Positions 17,039-26,586 of a stretch of DNA of 64,000 nucleotides are shown here, in pieces. Source of the stretch: Curtobacterium sp. VKM Ac-1376 (GTDB taxonomy: Bacteria > Actinomycetota > Actinomycetes > Actinomycetales > Microbacteriaceae). A program made the position numbers and the translations under genes. The stretch spans positions 1 to 64,000 of the forward strand of contig NZ_JADKRV010000013.1 of NCBI RefSeq assembly GCF_015351025.1, in the 5' to 3' direction. Each line of letters starts with the position of its first letter. The stretch's first letter is position 1. Under the pieces are notes generated by a model. It had not been told where the DNA came from. It saw nothing but the letters and a program-made list of their open reading frames with translations, and searched no databases.

Positions 17039-17877
17039 GCAGCGGTGCCGGCGCGGCCGACGACGTAGCCGCCGCCTTCGTCGAGCACGTCCACGACCGT
17101 GACCGCTGGGCGCGCAGCGCTCGTGGACCGCTCGCCCTGGTGAACGCCCAGCACGTCGACCACCCGCAGCCGGTCTGGCCGGTCCCCGGCTCGTGGGCCC
17201 CGGCCGTCGGCGGACTCACCGTGACGGCCGAGGCAGCCGACGGCGTCGTCGTCGACGGCGTCCCGGTCGACGGCACGGTCCTGGTGGCCGGGGACACGGC
17301 CGTCGTCCCGTCATCCGTTGCGCTGCCGGACGGTTTCGCCGGCACCGTCAGCGGCGACACCCTGTGCGTCTGGGACCCGTCCTCCGAGGCGATCGCCCGG
17401 TTCGCGCAGATCGCCCGCTTCGCGTGGTCGGACGACTGGGTGACGTCCGGCACGTACGTCCCGCTGGTGGGCGATGCCCTGGAGGCCCGGGGCGGCGTCC
17501 GTGACGCCGCCGGCGACGCCGTGCCGGTCGCCGGACACGTCGAGACCGTCGTGGGTGGGGCCACGGGGCGGTTCGTCGCCGTCCGGTCGGCTGCCCACCG
17601 CGGGGCCGCGCGGCTGCAGCTCATCGTGCAGGACGCGACGAGTGCCCTGCCCGAGGTCGACCCCGGCAGCACCTACTCGATGGGTCGGTTCCTGTACCTC
17701 GACGACCCGGGTGCCGAGGCCACGGTCGAACTCGACTGGAACCTGCTCGTGCTGCCGCCGTGCGCGTTCTCCTACCAGTACGCCTGCCCGATCCCGCCCG
17801 AGGACAACCGCGTGTCCGTGCGGATCACGGCGGGGGAGCGGCACCCGGTCGACGCGAGCGGCGCCGTCCTGCACTGA
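17035..17877 (+). CDS. DUF1684 family protein
   Basis: The 280-residue soluble protein shows the DUF1684 C-terminal signature: LYLDDPG near residue 219, LDWNLLVLPPCAFSYQYACP, then IPPEDNRVSVRITAGE. The family has no settled biochemical function. The N-terminal half (about 1-110) is Asp/Val-rich. Its GTG overlaps the transporter stop, so both are translated together. Confidence 0.85.
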   Translation: MSSGAGAADDVAAAFVEHVHDRDRWARSARGPLALVNAQHVDHPQPVWPVPGSWAPAVGGLTVTAEAADGVVVDGVPVDGTVLVAGDTAVVPSSVALPDGFAGTVSGDTLCVWDPSSEAIARFAQIARFAWSDDWVTSGTYVPLVGDALEARGGVRDAAGDAVPVAGHVETVVGGATGRFVAVRSAAHRGAARLQLIVQDATSALPEVDPGSTYSMGRFLYLDDPGAEATVELDWNLLVLPPCAFSYQYACPIPPEDNRVSVRITAGERHPVDASGAVLH

Positions 17878-17890
17878 TCCGGACCGGTCC

Positions 17891-17920
17891 TTGCCGTTCC
17901 CAGCCAGGACGCTGCATAAT
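17891..17920 (+). promoter_or_regulatory. Sigma-70-type promoter of the DUF3145 gene
   Basis: TTGCCG (17891-17896) and CATAAT (17915-17920) are 18 bases apart. This is among the best -35/-10 pairs in the window; it gives a leader of about 105 bases to the start at 18034. Confidence 0.7.
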
Positions 17921-18033
17921 GGGCGTGTCCGCAAGGACATCACAATCGCATATCGATGGTTCCGTGCCCTGAGGGGCCTGGATCCTCCGCACCAGGTCGA
18001 TGGGGAAGTCGCACCTGACGTATCGGAGGAACC

Positions 18034-18534
18034 GTGAACGGAACGACGACAGGGGTGCTCTACGTGCACTCCTCACCACGCGCGCTCTGCCCGCACGTCG
18101 AATGGGCAGCAGGTCGTGCAATCGACCGCGCCGTGAACTTCTCGTGGCTGGACCAGCCGGCGCAGGACGGGGCGCGCCGCACCGAGTACACGTGGACCGG
18201 TGCGATCGGTGCCGGTGCCTCGATCGCCTCTGCCCTGCGCGGGTGGGAGCACCTTCGGTACGAGGTGACCGAGGAGCCCACGAGTGAGTCCGACGGCGGC
18301 CGCTGGATGCACACGCCGGACCTGGGTGTCTTCTACGCACAGACCGACGTCACCGGCAACATGGTCATCCCGGAGGACCGGGTGCGCTACGCCATGGAGG
18401 TCGCCGGCAGCAACGCCCTCGAACTCCACCGCGAGCTGCGCCTCGCTCTGGGCCAGGCCTGGGACGATGAGCTCGAGCCGTTCCGCCACGCCGCCGAGGG
18501 CAACCCCGTCGTCTGGCTGCACCGCGTCGGCTGA
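18034..18534 (+). CDS. DUF3145 family protein
   Basis: The 166-residue cytoplasmic protein matches the actinobacterial DUF3145 family by its whole length and by TGVLYVHSSPRALCPHVEWA at residues 6-25 and VIPEDRVRYAM near 112. Function is unknown; the family is nearly universal in high-GC actinobacteria. GTG 18034 has a strong ribosome site GGAGGA at 18025-18030 and its own promoter. It converges on fabF, separated by a hairpin. Confidence 0.92.
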   Translation: MNGTTTGVLYVHSSPRALCPHVEWAAGRAIDRAVNFSWLDQPAQDGARRTEYTWTGAIGAGASIASALRGWEHLRYEVTEEPTSESDGGRWMHTPDLGVFYAQTDVTGNMVIPEDRVRYAMEVAGSNALELHRELRLALGQAWDDELEPFRHAAEGNPVVWLHRVG

Positions 18535-18550
18535 CCCGGCACGGAACGAC

Positions 18551-18584
18551 GGAAGCCCGCCCCGACGACGCGGGACGGGCCTCC
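18551..18584. terminator. Bidirectional hairpin between DUF3145 gene and fabF
   Basis: The arms 18551-18564 and 18571-18584 pair at 12 of 14 positions around a 6-base loop, between two convergent stops. The right arm carries GGGCCTCC. No T-run, so efficiency is uncertain. Confidence 0.6.
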
Positions 18585-18603
18585 AGAACGGGTGTGCTGC
18601 CGG

Positions 18604-19848
18604 TCAGACGCTGCGGAACGCGACCACGGCGTTGTGGCCGCCGAAGCCGAACGAGTTGCTGACAGCGAGCAGGTCGCCCTCGGGCAGCGCACGCGGCTCG
18701 CGGGCCACGTCCATGACGATCTCCGGGTCCTGGTCGTGCAGGTTGATCGTGGGCGGGGCGACCCGGTCGTGCAGCGCGAGGACGGTGAACACTGCCTCGA
18801 TCGCACCGGCACCACCGAGCAGGTGGCCCGTCGACGCCTTGGTCGCCGACACCACGATGTCGTCCAGGTGGTCGCCGAAGACCCGACGCATCGCGTGGTA
18901 CTCGGCGACGTCGCCGACCGGGGTCGAGGTGGCGTGCGCGTTGACGTGCACGACGTCTTCTCGGCTGGCACCGGCGTGCTCGAGCGCCGTGACCACGGCG
19001 CGGGCGGCTGCGCTGCCCTCGGGGTCCGGCGCGGTGATGTGGAAGGCGTCCGAGGTGATGCCGGCACCGGCGACCTCGGCGTAGATCGTCGCGCCGCGGG
19101 CCTCGGCGTGCTCCTTCGACTCGAGGATCAGCGCCGCGGCGCCGTCGCCGAGTACGAAGCCGTCGCGGGTGACGTCGTACGGCCGCGAAGCCGTCTCGGG
19201 GGAGTCGTTGCGGCGGGACAGCGCCTGCATGGCCGCGAACGCGGCGAGCGGCAGCGGGTGCAGGGCCGCTTCGGCGCCGCCGGTGATCACGATGTCGGCG
19301 TCGCCGTCGGCGATGTGCCGGTACGCCTCGGCCAGGGACTCGGTCGACGAGGCGCAGGCGGAGAGGTAGGTGCGGGCGCCACCGCGGGCGCCGAACTCCA
19401 TCTCGATGGCGGCGGCCGGGCCGTTCGCCATGAGCATCGGGACCGTCATCGGCAGGACACGACGCGGGCCCTTCTCACGCAGGGTGTCCCACGCGTCGAG
19501 CAGGGTGTTCACGCCGCCGATCCCCGTGGCCCAGTCGACGATCAGCCGCTCGGGAACGACGGACTCGTCGTCGATGCCGGCGTCGGCCCAGGCTTCGCGT
19601 GCCGCGACGAGTGACAGCTGCGACGACGGATCGAGACGCTTCGACTCCGGCCGGGTGAGCTGGTCGGTGAGGAACCGGCGCGCCTGACCGGCGAACTCCA
19701 CGGGGAGCTCGAGCTCGGCGTAGCGCGGGTCCTCGATGCGGGTGATGCCGGACTTGCCGGCGAGCAGCGCGTCCCAGGTGTCCCGGGCGGTCGCGGCAAG
19801 GGGTGAGATCGCACCGATCCCGGTGACGACGACGGTCTTCTTGGTCAT
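18604..19848 (-). CDS. fabF: Beta-ketoacyl-ACP synthase II
   Basis: FabF extends acyl-ACP by two carbons with malonyl-ACP in the type II fatty acid synthase. The 414-residue sequence has the full Cys-His-His triad: Cys165 in SACASSTES, His305 in HVNAHATSTPVGD and His342 in ASTGHLLGGAGAIEA. It is the last gene of the fab cluster, 87 bases after acpP behind a strong hairpin. Only a weak ribosome site is seen before the ATG at 19848. Confidence 0.97.
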   Translation of the reverse strand: MTKKTVVVTGIGAISPLAATARDTWDALLAGKSGITRIEDPRYAELELPVEFAGQARRFLTDQLTRPESKRLDPSSQLSLVAAREAWADAGIDDESVVPERLIVDWATGIGGVNTLLDAWDTLREKGPRRVLPMTVPMLMANGPAAAIEMEFGARGGARTYLSACASSTESLAEAYRHIADGDADIVITGGAEAALHPLPLAAFAAMQALSRRNDSPETASRPYDVTRDGFVLGDGAAALILESKEHAEARGATIYAEVAGAGITSDAFHITAPDPEGSAAARAVVTALEHAGASREDVVHVNAHATSTPVGDVAEYHAMRRVFGDHLDDIVVSATKASTGHLLGGAGAIEAVFTVLALHDRVAPPTINLHDQDPEIVMDVAREPRALPEGDLLAVSNSFGFGGHNAVVAFRSV

Positions 19849-19883
19849 GGAACGACGTGTTCTTTCGTTGGGGTGAACAAGAT

Positions 19884-19923
19884 GAGCGCCGTGGCCGGCA
19901 GGGGTCCGCCGGCCACGGCGCTC
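19884..19923 (-). terminator. Strong intercistronic hairpin between acpP and fabF
   Basis: A perfect 16-bp stem (19884-19899 with 19908-19923) with an 8-base loop starts 12 bases after the acpP stop. It is well placed to end or stabilise a short, abundant acpP mRNA while letting some readthrough into fabF. Confidence 0.8.
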
Positions 19924-19935
19924 AGGAAGCTCGTG

Positions 19936-20184
19936 TCAGGACTGGGCCTTGACGATGTAGTCGACCGCGTTGCCCACGGTCTTGAGGTTCTTGACCTCTT
20001 CGTCCGGGATCTTCACGTCGAACTTCTCCTCGGCGTTGACCACGATGGTCATCATCGAGATGGAGTCGATGTCGAGGTCGTCCGTGAAGGACTTGTCGGC
20101 GGCGACGGTGTCGGTGGCGATACCGGTCTCGTCGTTGATCAGCTCGGCCAGGCCGGCGAGGACTTCTTCGTTGGACAGGGCCAT
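19936..20184 (-). CDS. acpP: Acyl carrier protein of fatty acid synthesis
   Basis: The 82-residue acidic protein carries growing acyl chains on a phosphopantetheine arm attached to Ser41 in DIDSISMM. Length, acidity and the helix II sequence with EEKFDVKIPDEEV are typical. The ATG has AAGGAG eight bases upstream. A TAGGCT -10-like hexamer (20224-20229, minus strand) in the 112-base gap after fabH suggests an extra promoter for high expression. It is distinct from the second carrier protein at 31958-32257. Confidence 0.97.
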   Translation of the reverse strand: MALSNEEVLAGLAELINDETGIATDTVAADKSFTDDLDIDSISMMTIVVNAEEKFDVKIPDEEVKNLKTVGNAVDYIVKAQS

Positions 20185-20296
20185 GAGTGTTCTCCTTGAG
20201 GGGGTGTCGTTTGACCGTTGACCAGCCTAGGGCACGCGGGGTCCGGGTGCGCGGAGACTCGTCGGGGTGGTCGCACCGGGGTGCGGCCGGGGTGGG

Positions 20297-21349
20297 TTAG
20301 GGGAGGACGACCACCTGGGCGCCGAACACGAGTCCGGCGCCGAACCCGATCTGCAGGGCGAGTCCGCCCGACAGGTCCGGGTGTTCCTCGAGCAGGCGGT
20401 GCGAGGCGAGCGGGATGCTCGCAGCGGAGGTGTTGCCGGTGGTGGTGATGTCGCGGGCGATCATCACGGTCTCGGGCAAGCCGAGCTGCTTGGCGAACTC
20501 GTCGATGATGCGGATGTTCGCCTGGTGCGGCACGAAGGCCGCCAGGTCGGACGGAGCGACGCCGGCGGTCTCGAGCGCCTGGCGCGCGACCTTGACCATC
20601 TCCCACACGGCCCAGCGGAAGACCGTCTGGCCCGCCTGGCGCATGGTCGGTCGGGGTGCACCGGCTTCCCACTCGTTGTAGGTCGCGGTCATGCCGATGG
20701 CGTCCCACTTCGAGCCGTCGGAACCCCAGACGGTCGGGGCGATGCCGGGGAAGTCGCTCGGACCGACGACGGCCGCGCCGGCACCGTCCCCGAGCAGGAA
20801 CGAGATGGAGCGGTCGGTCGGGTCCACGACGTCGCTGAGCTTCTCGGCACCGATGACGAGCACGTGGTCGGCCAGGCCGGACTTGATGAACGAGTCGGCC
20901 TGGGCGATGCCGTAGGCGTACCCGGCGCAGGCGGCGCTGATGTCGTAGGCGGCGGCGGGGGTGGCACCGATCCGCTCGGCGAGCAGGGACGCCATGGACG
21001 GGGTCGCGACCGTGTGCGTCACCGTGCTGACCAGGACGACGCCGATCTGCGACGGCTCGATGCCGGCCTTCTCGATCGCCTCGCGCGCGGCGGCTTCGGC
21101 CAGGTCGACGGCCTCGACGTCCTTGCCGGCGCGCTTCCGGGTGATGATCCCGGTACGCTGCCGGATCCACTCGTCGGACGAGTCGATCGGGCCGACGAGG
21201 TCGTCGTTCGGCACGACGTGCTCGCCGCGCGCGGCGCCGAACGCCAGGATGCGGGTGAACTCGTGGCCGCGGCGCTGCTGCAGCAGCGGGCGCACCGTTC
21301 CGGCCTGGAGGCCCGTGGGGGCGTCCGCCGGGGTGGTCGGGTCGGTCAT
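20297..21349 (-). CDS. fabH: Beta-ketoacyl-ACP synthase III
   Basis: FabH starts fatty acid synthesis by condensing an acyl-CoA primer with malonyl-ACP. The 350-residue protein has the complete triad Cys141 (DISAACAGYAYG), His275 (FVPHQANIR) and Asn306 (TTGNTSAAS). There is an N-terminal extension of about 30 residues relative to E. coli FabH. The ATG at 21349 overlaps the fabD stop (ATGA), which fixes the start and couples translation. Confidence 0.97.
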   Translation of the reverse strand: MTDPTTPADAPTGLQAGTVRPLLQQRRGHEFTRILAFGAARGEHVVPNDDLVGPIDSSDEWIRQRTGIITRKRAGKDVEAVDLAEAAAREAIEKAGIEPSQIGVVLVSTVTHTVATPSMASLLAERIGATPAAAYDISAACAGYAYGIAQADSFIKSGLADHVLVIGAEKLSDVVDPTDRSISFLLGDGAGAAVVGPSDFPGIAPTVWGSDGSKWDAIGMTATYNEWEAGAPRPTMRQAGQTVFRWAVWEMVKVARQALETAGVAPSDLAAFVPHQANIRIIDEFAKQLGLPETVMIARDITTTGNTSAASIPLASHRLLEEHPDLSGGLALQIGFGAGLVFGAQVVVLP

Positions 21350-22287
21350 GCGCTTGCGTCTGCTTCCTGGCCCGCGCGCTGCAGCAGGTCGATCGCTGCA
21401 GGCAGGTCGTCGGGGGTCTTGATGGCGACGGTCGGCGTGCCGCGGAGTCCGCGCTTCGCCAGGCCGACGAGGGCACCGGCGGGTGCGAGCTCGATGATGC
21501 CGGTCACGCCGGCGGTGGAGAAGGACTTCATGACCGCGTCCCAGTGCACGGGGCTCGCGATCTGCTGCACCATCAGGTCGACGAAGCGGCGGCCGTCGTC
21601 GACCCGGGAACCGTCCGCGTTCGTCCAGATCGGCAGCGTCGGGTCCTGCACCGTGGCGGCGGCCGCCACCGGGGTGACACGCTCGACGGCGGGGGCCATG
21701 TACCGGGTGTGGAACGCACCGGCCACGGCGAGCGCGATGACGCGGGCCTTGGCGGGCGGGTCGGCGGCGAGGGCCGCGATGGCGTCGGCAGCACCGGCGA
21801 CGACGGTCTGGCCGCCGCCGTTGTGGTTCGCGGGCACGAGACCGTGCTCGGCGAGGGCTGCGGCGACCGCGTCGGCGTCGCCACCGAGGACGGCTGCCAT
21901 CGACGTCGGTTCGAGTGCCGCGGCGTCCGCCATGGCCCGGCCGCGCTCGGCGACCAGGGAGACGGCGGCGGTCGGCTCGAGGATCCCGGCGACCGCGGCG
22001 GCGGTGAACTCGCCCACCGAGTGCCCGGCGACACCGCCGACAAGCGCGCGACGGCCCTCGGCCAGCAGGGCGTCGGCGGTGACGAGCCCGGCGGCGACGA
22101 TCAGGGGCTGCGCGAGCGCCGTGTCCTTGATGGTGTCCGCGTCGGAGTTCGTGCCGTGCTCGGCGATGTCGACGCCGATGGACTCGGACCACTGCCCCAC
22201 GCGCTCACGAACAGTGGCGTCCTCGAGCCAGGGGGCGAGGAAACCGGGGGTCTGGGAGCCCTGTCCGGGCGCGACGACGACGATCAC
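21346..22287 (-). CDS. fabD: Malonyl-CoA:ACP transacylase
   Basis: FabD loads malonate onto acyl carrier protein. The nucleophile is Ser90 in GHSVGE and the paired His193 lies in AGAFHTRYM; GQGSQTPG at the N-terminus is the usual first loop. I place the start at GTG 22287, giving 313 residues, because AAGGA lies seven bases upstream and the protein then begins MIVVVAPGQG as in homologues; a longer frame reaches 22338 but would cover the regulator gap. It is the first fab gene after the FasR-like regulator. Confidence 0.95.
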   Translation of the reverse strand: MIVVVAPGQGSQTPGFLAPWLEDATVRERVGQWSESIGVDIAEHGTNSDADTIKDTALAQPLIVAAGLVTADALLAEGRRALVGGVAGHSVGEFTAAAVAGILEPTAAVSLVAERGRAMADAAALEPTSMAAVLGGDADAVAAALAEHGLVPANHNGGGQTVVAGAADAIAALAADPPAKARVIALAVAGAFHTRYMAPAVERVTPVAAAATVQDPTLPIWTNADGSRVDDGRRFVDLMVQQIASPVHWDAVMKSFSTAGVTGIIELAPAGALVGLAKRGLRGTPTVAIKTPDDLPAAIDLLQRAGQEADASA

Positions 22288-22320
22288 CGGACAATCCTTG
22301 CGTTCCCACCCCGCGGGGCC

Positions 22321-22339
22321 CGTGTGGGGTTCCCACACG
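22321..22339. promoter_or_regulatory. Candidate operator in the regulator-fabD gap
   Basis: A perfect 8-bp dyad with a 3-base spacer (CGTGTGGG-GTT-CCCACACG) sits in the 78-base gap between the FasR-like gene and fabD, beside a CCCCGCGGGG palindrome. It is a plausible binding site for the neighbouring regulator; that is inference from position and symmetry. Confidence 0.5.
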
Positions 22340-22365
22340 AATCCCCGCGGGACATTGTTGGTTGT

Positions 22366-23592
22366 CTACCGGCGGGGCGTGATCCGACGGCGACTGGTGG
22401 CCGATTCGGACATCGCACCGAGGATGAGTGCCGACTGCACGATCAGGGCGTCACGGGCGTGGGTCGCGTCCCACCCGATGATGTCGGCGACCCGACGCAG
22501 CCGGTAGCGCACGGTGTTCGGGTGCACGAAGAGCTCTCGCGCCGTGGCCTCGAGCGAGCGGCCGGTGTCCAGGTAGCACCACAGCGTCTGCAGGAGCTCG
22601 GTGGACTGGTCCTTGAGCGGGATGTAGATGCGCTGCACCAGGGCCGAGCGAGCGAGCGGGTCGCCGGCCAGTGCACGCTCGGGCAACAGGTCGTCGGCCA
22701 GTGCCGGGCGCGGGACTCCGCGCCAGGCACGCGCGACGGCGAACCCGGCGAGGGCCGCCTTCGCGCTGGTCGACGCGTCGACGACCCCGGGGACCTCGTT
22801 GCCGAGCACCAGGTGGCCGTCGCCGAACAGCGGTTCGAGCGCCTGCGCGATGGCCGTGAAGGAGACGGGCTCCTCGCCCTCGGGGACGTCGTCGCGCGGG
22901 GTGGCCCGACCGATCACGACGACGAGCCGCGACCCCTGCACGCCGACGAGCACGTCGGCGTCCATGTGCCGGGCGGTGCGCCGGACCTGGTCGACCTCGA
23001 GCTGCTTCGGGGCGGTGCCGACGAGCACCGCGACCTCGCCGTGCCCGTGCCACCCGAGGGCCGCGATGCGCGACGGCAGCTCGTCGTCGTACTCGCCCGA
23101 CAGGATCGAGTCGACCACGAGCGCTTCGAGTCGCGCGTCCCACAGCCCGCGGGCCTCGGCCGCGCGGGCGTAGACGTCGGCGGCGGCGAAGGCGATGTCC
23201 CGCGAGTACTTGAGGATCGCCTCCTGCAGCATCTCGTCGTCGGCGGCGCGTTCCTCGACCACGGTGACCACGACGCGGATGAGCTGCAGGGTCTGCTGCA
23301 GACTCACCGAGCGCAGGAGTTCACGCGGGGCGGACCCGAAGACGTCGGCCGCGGCGATCCACGGCGTCGACGCGGTGCCCTCGAGCCAGCTGATGAACGA
23401 GGTGATGCCGGCCTGGGCGACGAGGCCCACGGCGGAGCGACGCCCCGGTGGCATCTCGCTGTACCACGGGAGGGTGTCCTCGAGCCGCTTGATCGTCGCG
23501 GTGGAGAGTTCTCCGGACACCTGACGGAGCCAGGAGAGCGCACGCTCACGCGCGCTCTCCTGGCTCTCGTGGTCCGGGCGGACCGTCGTCAC
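22366..23592 (-). CDS. PucR-type HTH regulator, FasR-like
   Basis: The 408-residue protein ends in a PucR-family helix-turn-helix: ATARELFVHPNTVRYRLRR near residues 358-376, then IIGWDATHARDAL. The N-terminal 300 residues are a GGDEF-related sensory fold with no obvious cofactor motif. In Streptomyces a homologue in the same place, FasR, activates the fab genes, so I infer control of fabD-fabF here. The GTG at 23592 lies seven bases after the aceE stop and 78 bases before fabD, so the regulator is probably cotranscribed with aceE. The last residues (SRRRITPRR) are basic. Confidence 0.85.
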   Translation of the reverse strand: MTTVRPDHESQESARERALSWLRQVSGELSTATIKRLEDTLPWYSEMPPGRRSAVGLVAQAGITSFISWLEGTASTPWIAAADVFGSAPRELLRSVSLQQTLQLIRVVVTVVEERAADDEMLQEAILKYSRDIAFAAADVYARAAEARGLWDARLEALVVDSILSGEYDDELPSRIAALGWHGHGEVAVLVGTAPKQLEVDQVRRTARHMDADVLVGVQGSRLVVVIGRATPRDDVPEGEEPVSFTAIAQALEPLFGDGHLVLGNEVPGVVDASTSAKAALAGFAVARAWRGVPRPALADDLLPERALAGDPLARSALVQRIYIPLKDQSTELLQTLWCYLDTGRSLEATARELFVHPNTVRYRLRRVADIIGWDATHARDALIVQSALILGAMSESATSRRRITPRR

Positions 23593-23599
23593 GGGTTGA

Positions 23600-26338
23600 T
23601 CAGCTCTCGCCGCCCGCGCTGCCGGTGGTGCCGGCGGTCACGTCGTGCAGACGGTACTTGTCGATCGCCTGCTGGACGAGCGCGCCGTCGACCTTGCCCT
23701 GGCGGGCGAGCTGCTGCAGCGTCCGCACGACGACCGAGGGGCCGTCGATGTGGAAGAAGCGGCGGGCGGCCGGACGGGTGTCCGAGAAGCCGAAACCATC
23801 AGCGCCGAGCGTGGCGTAGTCGGTCGGCACGAACGGACGGATCTGCTCCTGCACCAGGTGCATGAAGTCGCTCACGGCGACGACCGGGCCCTCGGTGCCG
23901 AGCAGACGCTCGGTGACGAACGGCGTGCGGGCCGGCTCGTTCGGGTTGAGGAACGCCTGCTGCTCGGCGGCCACACCGTCGCGGTAGAGCTCGCCCCAGC
24001 TCGTGACGCTCCAGACGTCGGCCGACACGCCCCAGTCCTCGGCGAGGAGCTGCTGCGCCTCGAGGATCCACGGCACGGCGACACCGGACGCGAGCAGCTG
24101 GGCCTTCGAGCCGTCGTGCTCGCTCGACTTGAGCAGGTACATGCCCTTGAGGATGCCCTCGACGTCGACGCCCTCGGGCTCGGCCGGCTGCACCAGCGGC
24201 TCGTTGTACACCGTGAGGTAGTACATGACGTTCGGGTCGGCGTGCTTCGGCGAGCCGTCTTCGTTCGTACCGTACATGCGGTCGAGGCCGGCCTTGACGA
24301 TGTGGCCGATCTCGTAGCCGTACGCCGGGTCGTACGAGACGACGGCTGGGTTCGTGGTGGCGAGGAGCGGCGAGTGGCCGTCCGCGTGCTGCAGGCCCTC
24401 GCCCGTCAGCGTCGTGCGGCCGGCCGTGGCACCGATCATGAAGCCACGGGTCATCTGGTCACCGGCGGCCCAGATGGCGTCGCCGGTGCGCTGGAACCCG
24501 AACATCGAGTAGAAGACGTAGACCGGGATCAGCGGCTCGCCCTGCGTCGAGTACGAGGTGCCGACAGCCGTGAACGCCGCGAGGGCGCCCGCCTCGTTGA
24601 TGCCGACGTGGATGATCTGACCCTGCGGGCTCTCCTTGTAGGCCAGGAGGAGCTCGCGGTCGACCGACGTGTAGTGCTGGCCGTTCGGGTTGTAGATCTT
24701 CGCCGACGGGAAGTAGGCGTCCATGCCGAACGTGCGTGCCTCGTCCGGGATGATCGGGACCACGCGGTTGCCGAAGTCCGGGGAGCGGAGCAGGTCCTTC
24801 AGCAGGCGGGCGAAGGCCATGGTCGTGGCGACCTCCTGCTTGCCGGAGCCCTTCTTCACGACCTGGTACTTCGAGTCGTCCGGCAGCGTGAACTGCGTGT
24901 ACTTCGTACGACGCTCCGGCACGTAGCCGCCGAGCGCGCGACGACGCTCGTGCATGTACTGGATCGCCTCGTCGTCGTTGCCCGGGTGGTAGTACGGCGG
25001 CGTGTAGGGGTTCTCCTCCAGCTGCGCATCGGAGATCGGGATGCGCATCTCGTCGCGGAACTGCTTGAGGTTGTCGAGCGTGAGCTTCTTCATCTGGTGC
25101 GTCGCGTTGCGCCCCTCGAAGCTCGGGCCGAGGCCGTAGCCCTTGACCGTCTTCGCGAGGATGACGGTCGGCTGGCCCTTGTGCTCGGTCGCGGCCTTGA
25201 ACGCGGCGTAGACCTTGCGGTAGTCGTGACCACCGCGCTTGAGGTTCCAGATCTGGTCGTCGGTGTAGTCCTTGACCAGCTCGAGCGCCTTCGGGTCGCG
25301 CCCGAAGAAGTTCTCGCGGACGTACGCGCCGTTCTCGGCCTTGTACGTCTGGTAGTCGCCGTCCGGCGTCTGGTTCATCAGGTTGAGGAGCGCGCCGTCG
25401 GTGTCGCGGGCGAGCAGGTCGTCCCACTCGCGGCCCCAGACGACCTTGATGACGTTCCAGCCGGCACCGCGGAAGAACGCCTCGAGCTCCTGGATGATCT
25501 TGCCGTTGCCACGGACCGGACCGTCGAGTCGCTGCAGGTTGCAGTTGATGACGAAGTTCAGGTTGTCGAGACCGTCGTTCGCGGCGACCTGGAGCTGGCC
25601 GCGGGACTCGACCTCGTCCATCTCGCCGTCACCGAGGAACGCCCAGACCTGCTGGTCCATGGCGTCCTTGATGCCGCGGTTGGAGAGGTACTTCGCCTGC
25701 TGCGCCTGGTAGATCGCGTTGATGGGGCCGATGCCCATCGAGACGGTGGGGAACTGCCAGAAGTGCGGCATGAGGCGCGGGTGCGGGTACGACGACAGAC
25801 CGCCGCCGGCGTGCGACTTCTCTTGGCGGAAGCCGTCGAGCTGGTCCTCGGACAGGCGTCCTTCCATGTACGCGCGGGCGTACATGCCGGGGGAGGCGTG
25901 GCCCTGGAAGAAGACCTGGTCGCCGCCGGACGGGTGGTCCTGCGCGCGGAAGAAGTGGTTGTAGCCGACCTCGTACATCGCGGCGCTCGACGCGTACGTC
26001 GAGATGTGCCCGCCGACCGCGATGCCGGGGCGCTGGGCGCGGTGCACCGTGATGGCCGCGTTCCAGCGGATCCACCGGCGGTAGCGGCGCTCCAGCTCTT
26101 CGTCGCCGGGGAACTCCGGTTCGTTCTCCGGCGCGATGGTGTTCACGTAGTCCGTCGTCGGGACCATCGGCACACCGAGGTGCAGTTCCTTGGACCGCTT
26201 GAGCAGGCTCAGCATGATCTCGCGACCGCGCTGGTGTCCGTGGGTCTGGACCAGCCCGTCGAGGGACTCACGCCATTCGGCGGTCTCCTGCGGATCCTGG
26301 TCGTTCGCCCCGGTGCTGTACGGGTCCTGGTCGTTCAC
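23600..26338 (-). CDS. aceE: Pyruvate dehydrogenase E1 component (homodimeric type)
   Basis: AceE decarboxylates pyruvate with thiamine diphosphate and passes the acetyl group to the lipoyl E2 of the complex, making acetyl-CoA. The 912-residue length is that of single-chain E1. The thiamine-binding motif starts with GDGEMDE and ends around [11 protein letters not shown] (residues about 250-285). I choose GTG 26338 over an in-frame GTG at 26344 and longer options because AAGG lies six bases before it and the protein then begins with the Asp/Gln-rich N-terminus of homologues. A TAGAGT -10-like hexamer lies at 26422-26427 (minus). It heads the cluster that continues into fatty acid synthesis. 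Confidence 0.96.
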   Translation of the reverse strand: MNDQDPYSTGANDQDPQETAEWRESLDGLVQTHGHQRGREIMLSLLKRSKELHLGVPMVPTTDYVNTIAPENEPEFPGDEELERRYRRWIRWNAAITVHRAQRPGIAVGGHISTYASSAAMYEVGYNHFFRAQDHPSGGDQVFFQGHASPGMYARAYMEGRLSEDQLDGFRQEKSHAGGGLSSYPHPRLMPHFWQFPTVSMGIGPINAIYQAQQAKYLSNRGIKDAMDQQVWAFLGDGEMDEVESRGQLQVAANDGLDNLNFVINCNLQRLDGPVRGNGKIIQELEAFFRGAGWNVIKVVWGREWDDLLARDTDGALLNLMNQTPDGDYQTYKAENGAYVRENFFGRDPKALELVKDYTDDQIWNLKRGGHDYRKVYAAFKAATEHKGQPTVILAKTVKGYGLGPSFEGRNATHQMKKLTLDNLKQFRDEMRIPISDAQLEENPYTPPYYHPGNDDEAIQYMHERRRALGGYVPERRTKYTQFTLPDDSKYQVVKKGSGKQEVATTMAFARLLKDLLRSPDFGNRVVPIIPDEARTFGMDAYFPSAKIYNPNGQHYTSVDRELLLAYKESPQGQIIHVGINEAGALAAFTAVGTSYSTQGEPLIPVYVFYSMFGFQRTGDAIWAAGDQMTRGFMIGATAGRTTLTGEGLQHADGHSPLLATTNPAVVSYDPAYGYEIGHIVKAGLDRMYGTNEDGSPKHADPNVMYYLTVYNEPLVQPAEPEGVDVEGILKGMYLLKSSEHDGSKAQLLASGVAVPWILEAQQLLAEDWGVSADVWSVTSWGELYRDGVAAEQQAFLNPNEPARTPFVTERLLGTEGPVVAVSDFMHLVQEQIRPFVPTDYATLGADGFGFSDTRPAARRFFHIDGPSVVVRTLQQLARQGKVDGALVQQAIDKYRLHDVTAGTTGSAGGES

Positions 26339-26586
26339 CGTCACCCTTGACCTCGTTCGTTCTCGTGGTGGTGGACATGGTGGCTCCGGTGGTCGGGTCG
26401 CGACCGGCTGGGGCCCCGTCCACTCTAGGCCCCAGCACCGACGGTGATGCTGATGGTGTCGTGGAGGTGGACGGGTGGTTGCATTCGCGTGTCGTCGGCG
26501 TAGCATGGCCGATCGTGCACACGTGACCCGCGTGCGCACTGACCCGACGGGCACACCCAACGCCCGAGGAAGAAGCACACGTACCG

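Noticed and set aside
22288..22338. Longer FabD start at 22338
   Set aside because: It would cover the candidate operator and lacks a ribosome site, while GTG 22287 has AAGGA and matches the usual N-terminus.
23645..26350. 901-residue open frame on the plus strand across aceE
   Set aside because: It mirrors the aceE codons; no motif is recognisable and AceE is unambiguous.
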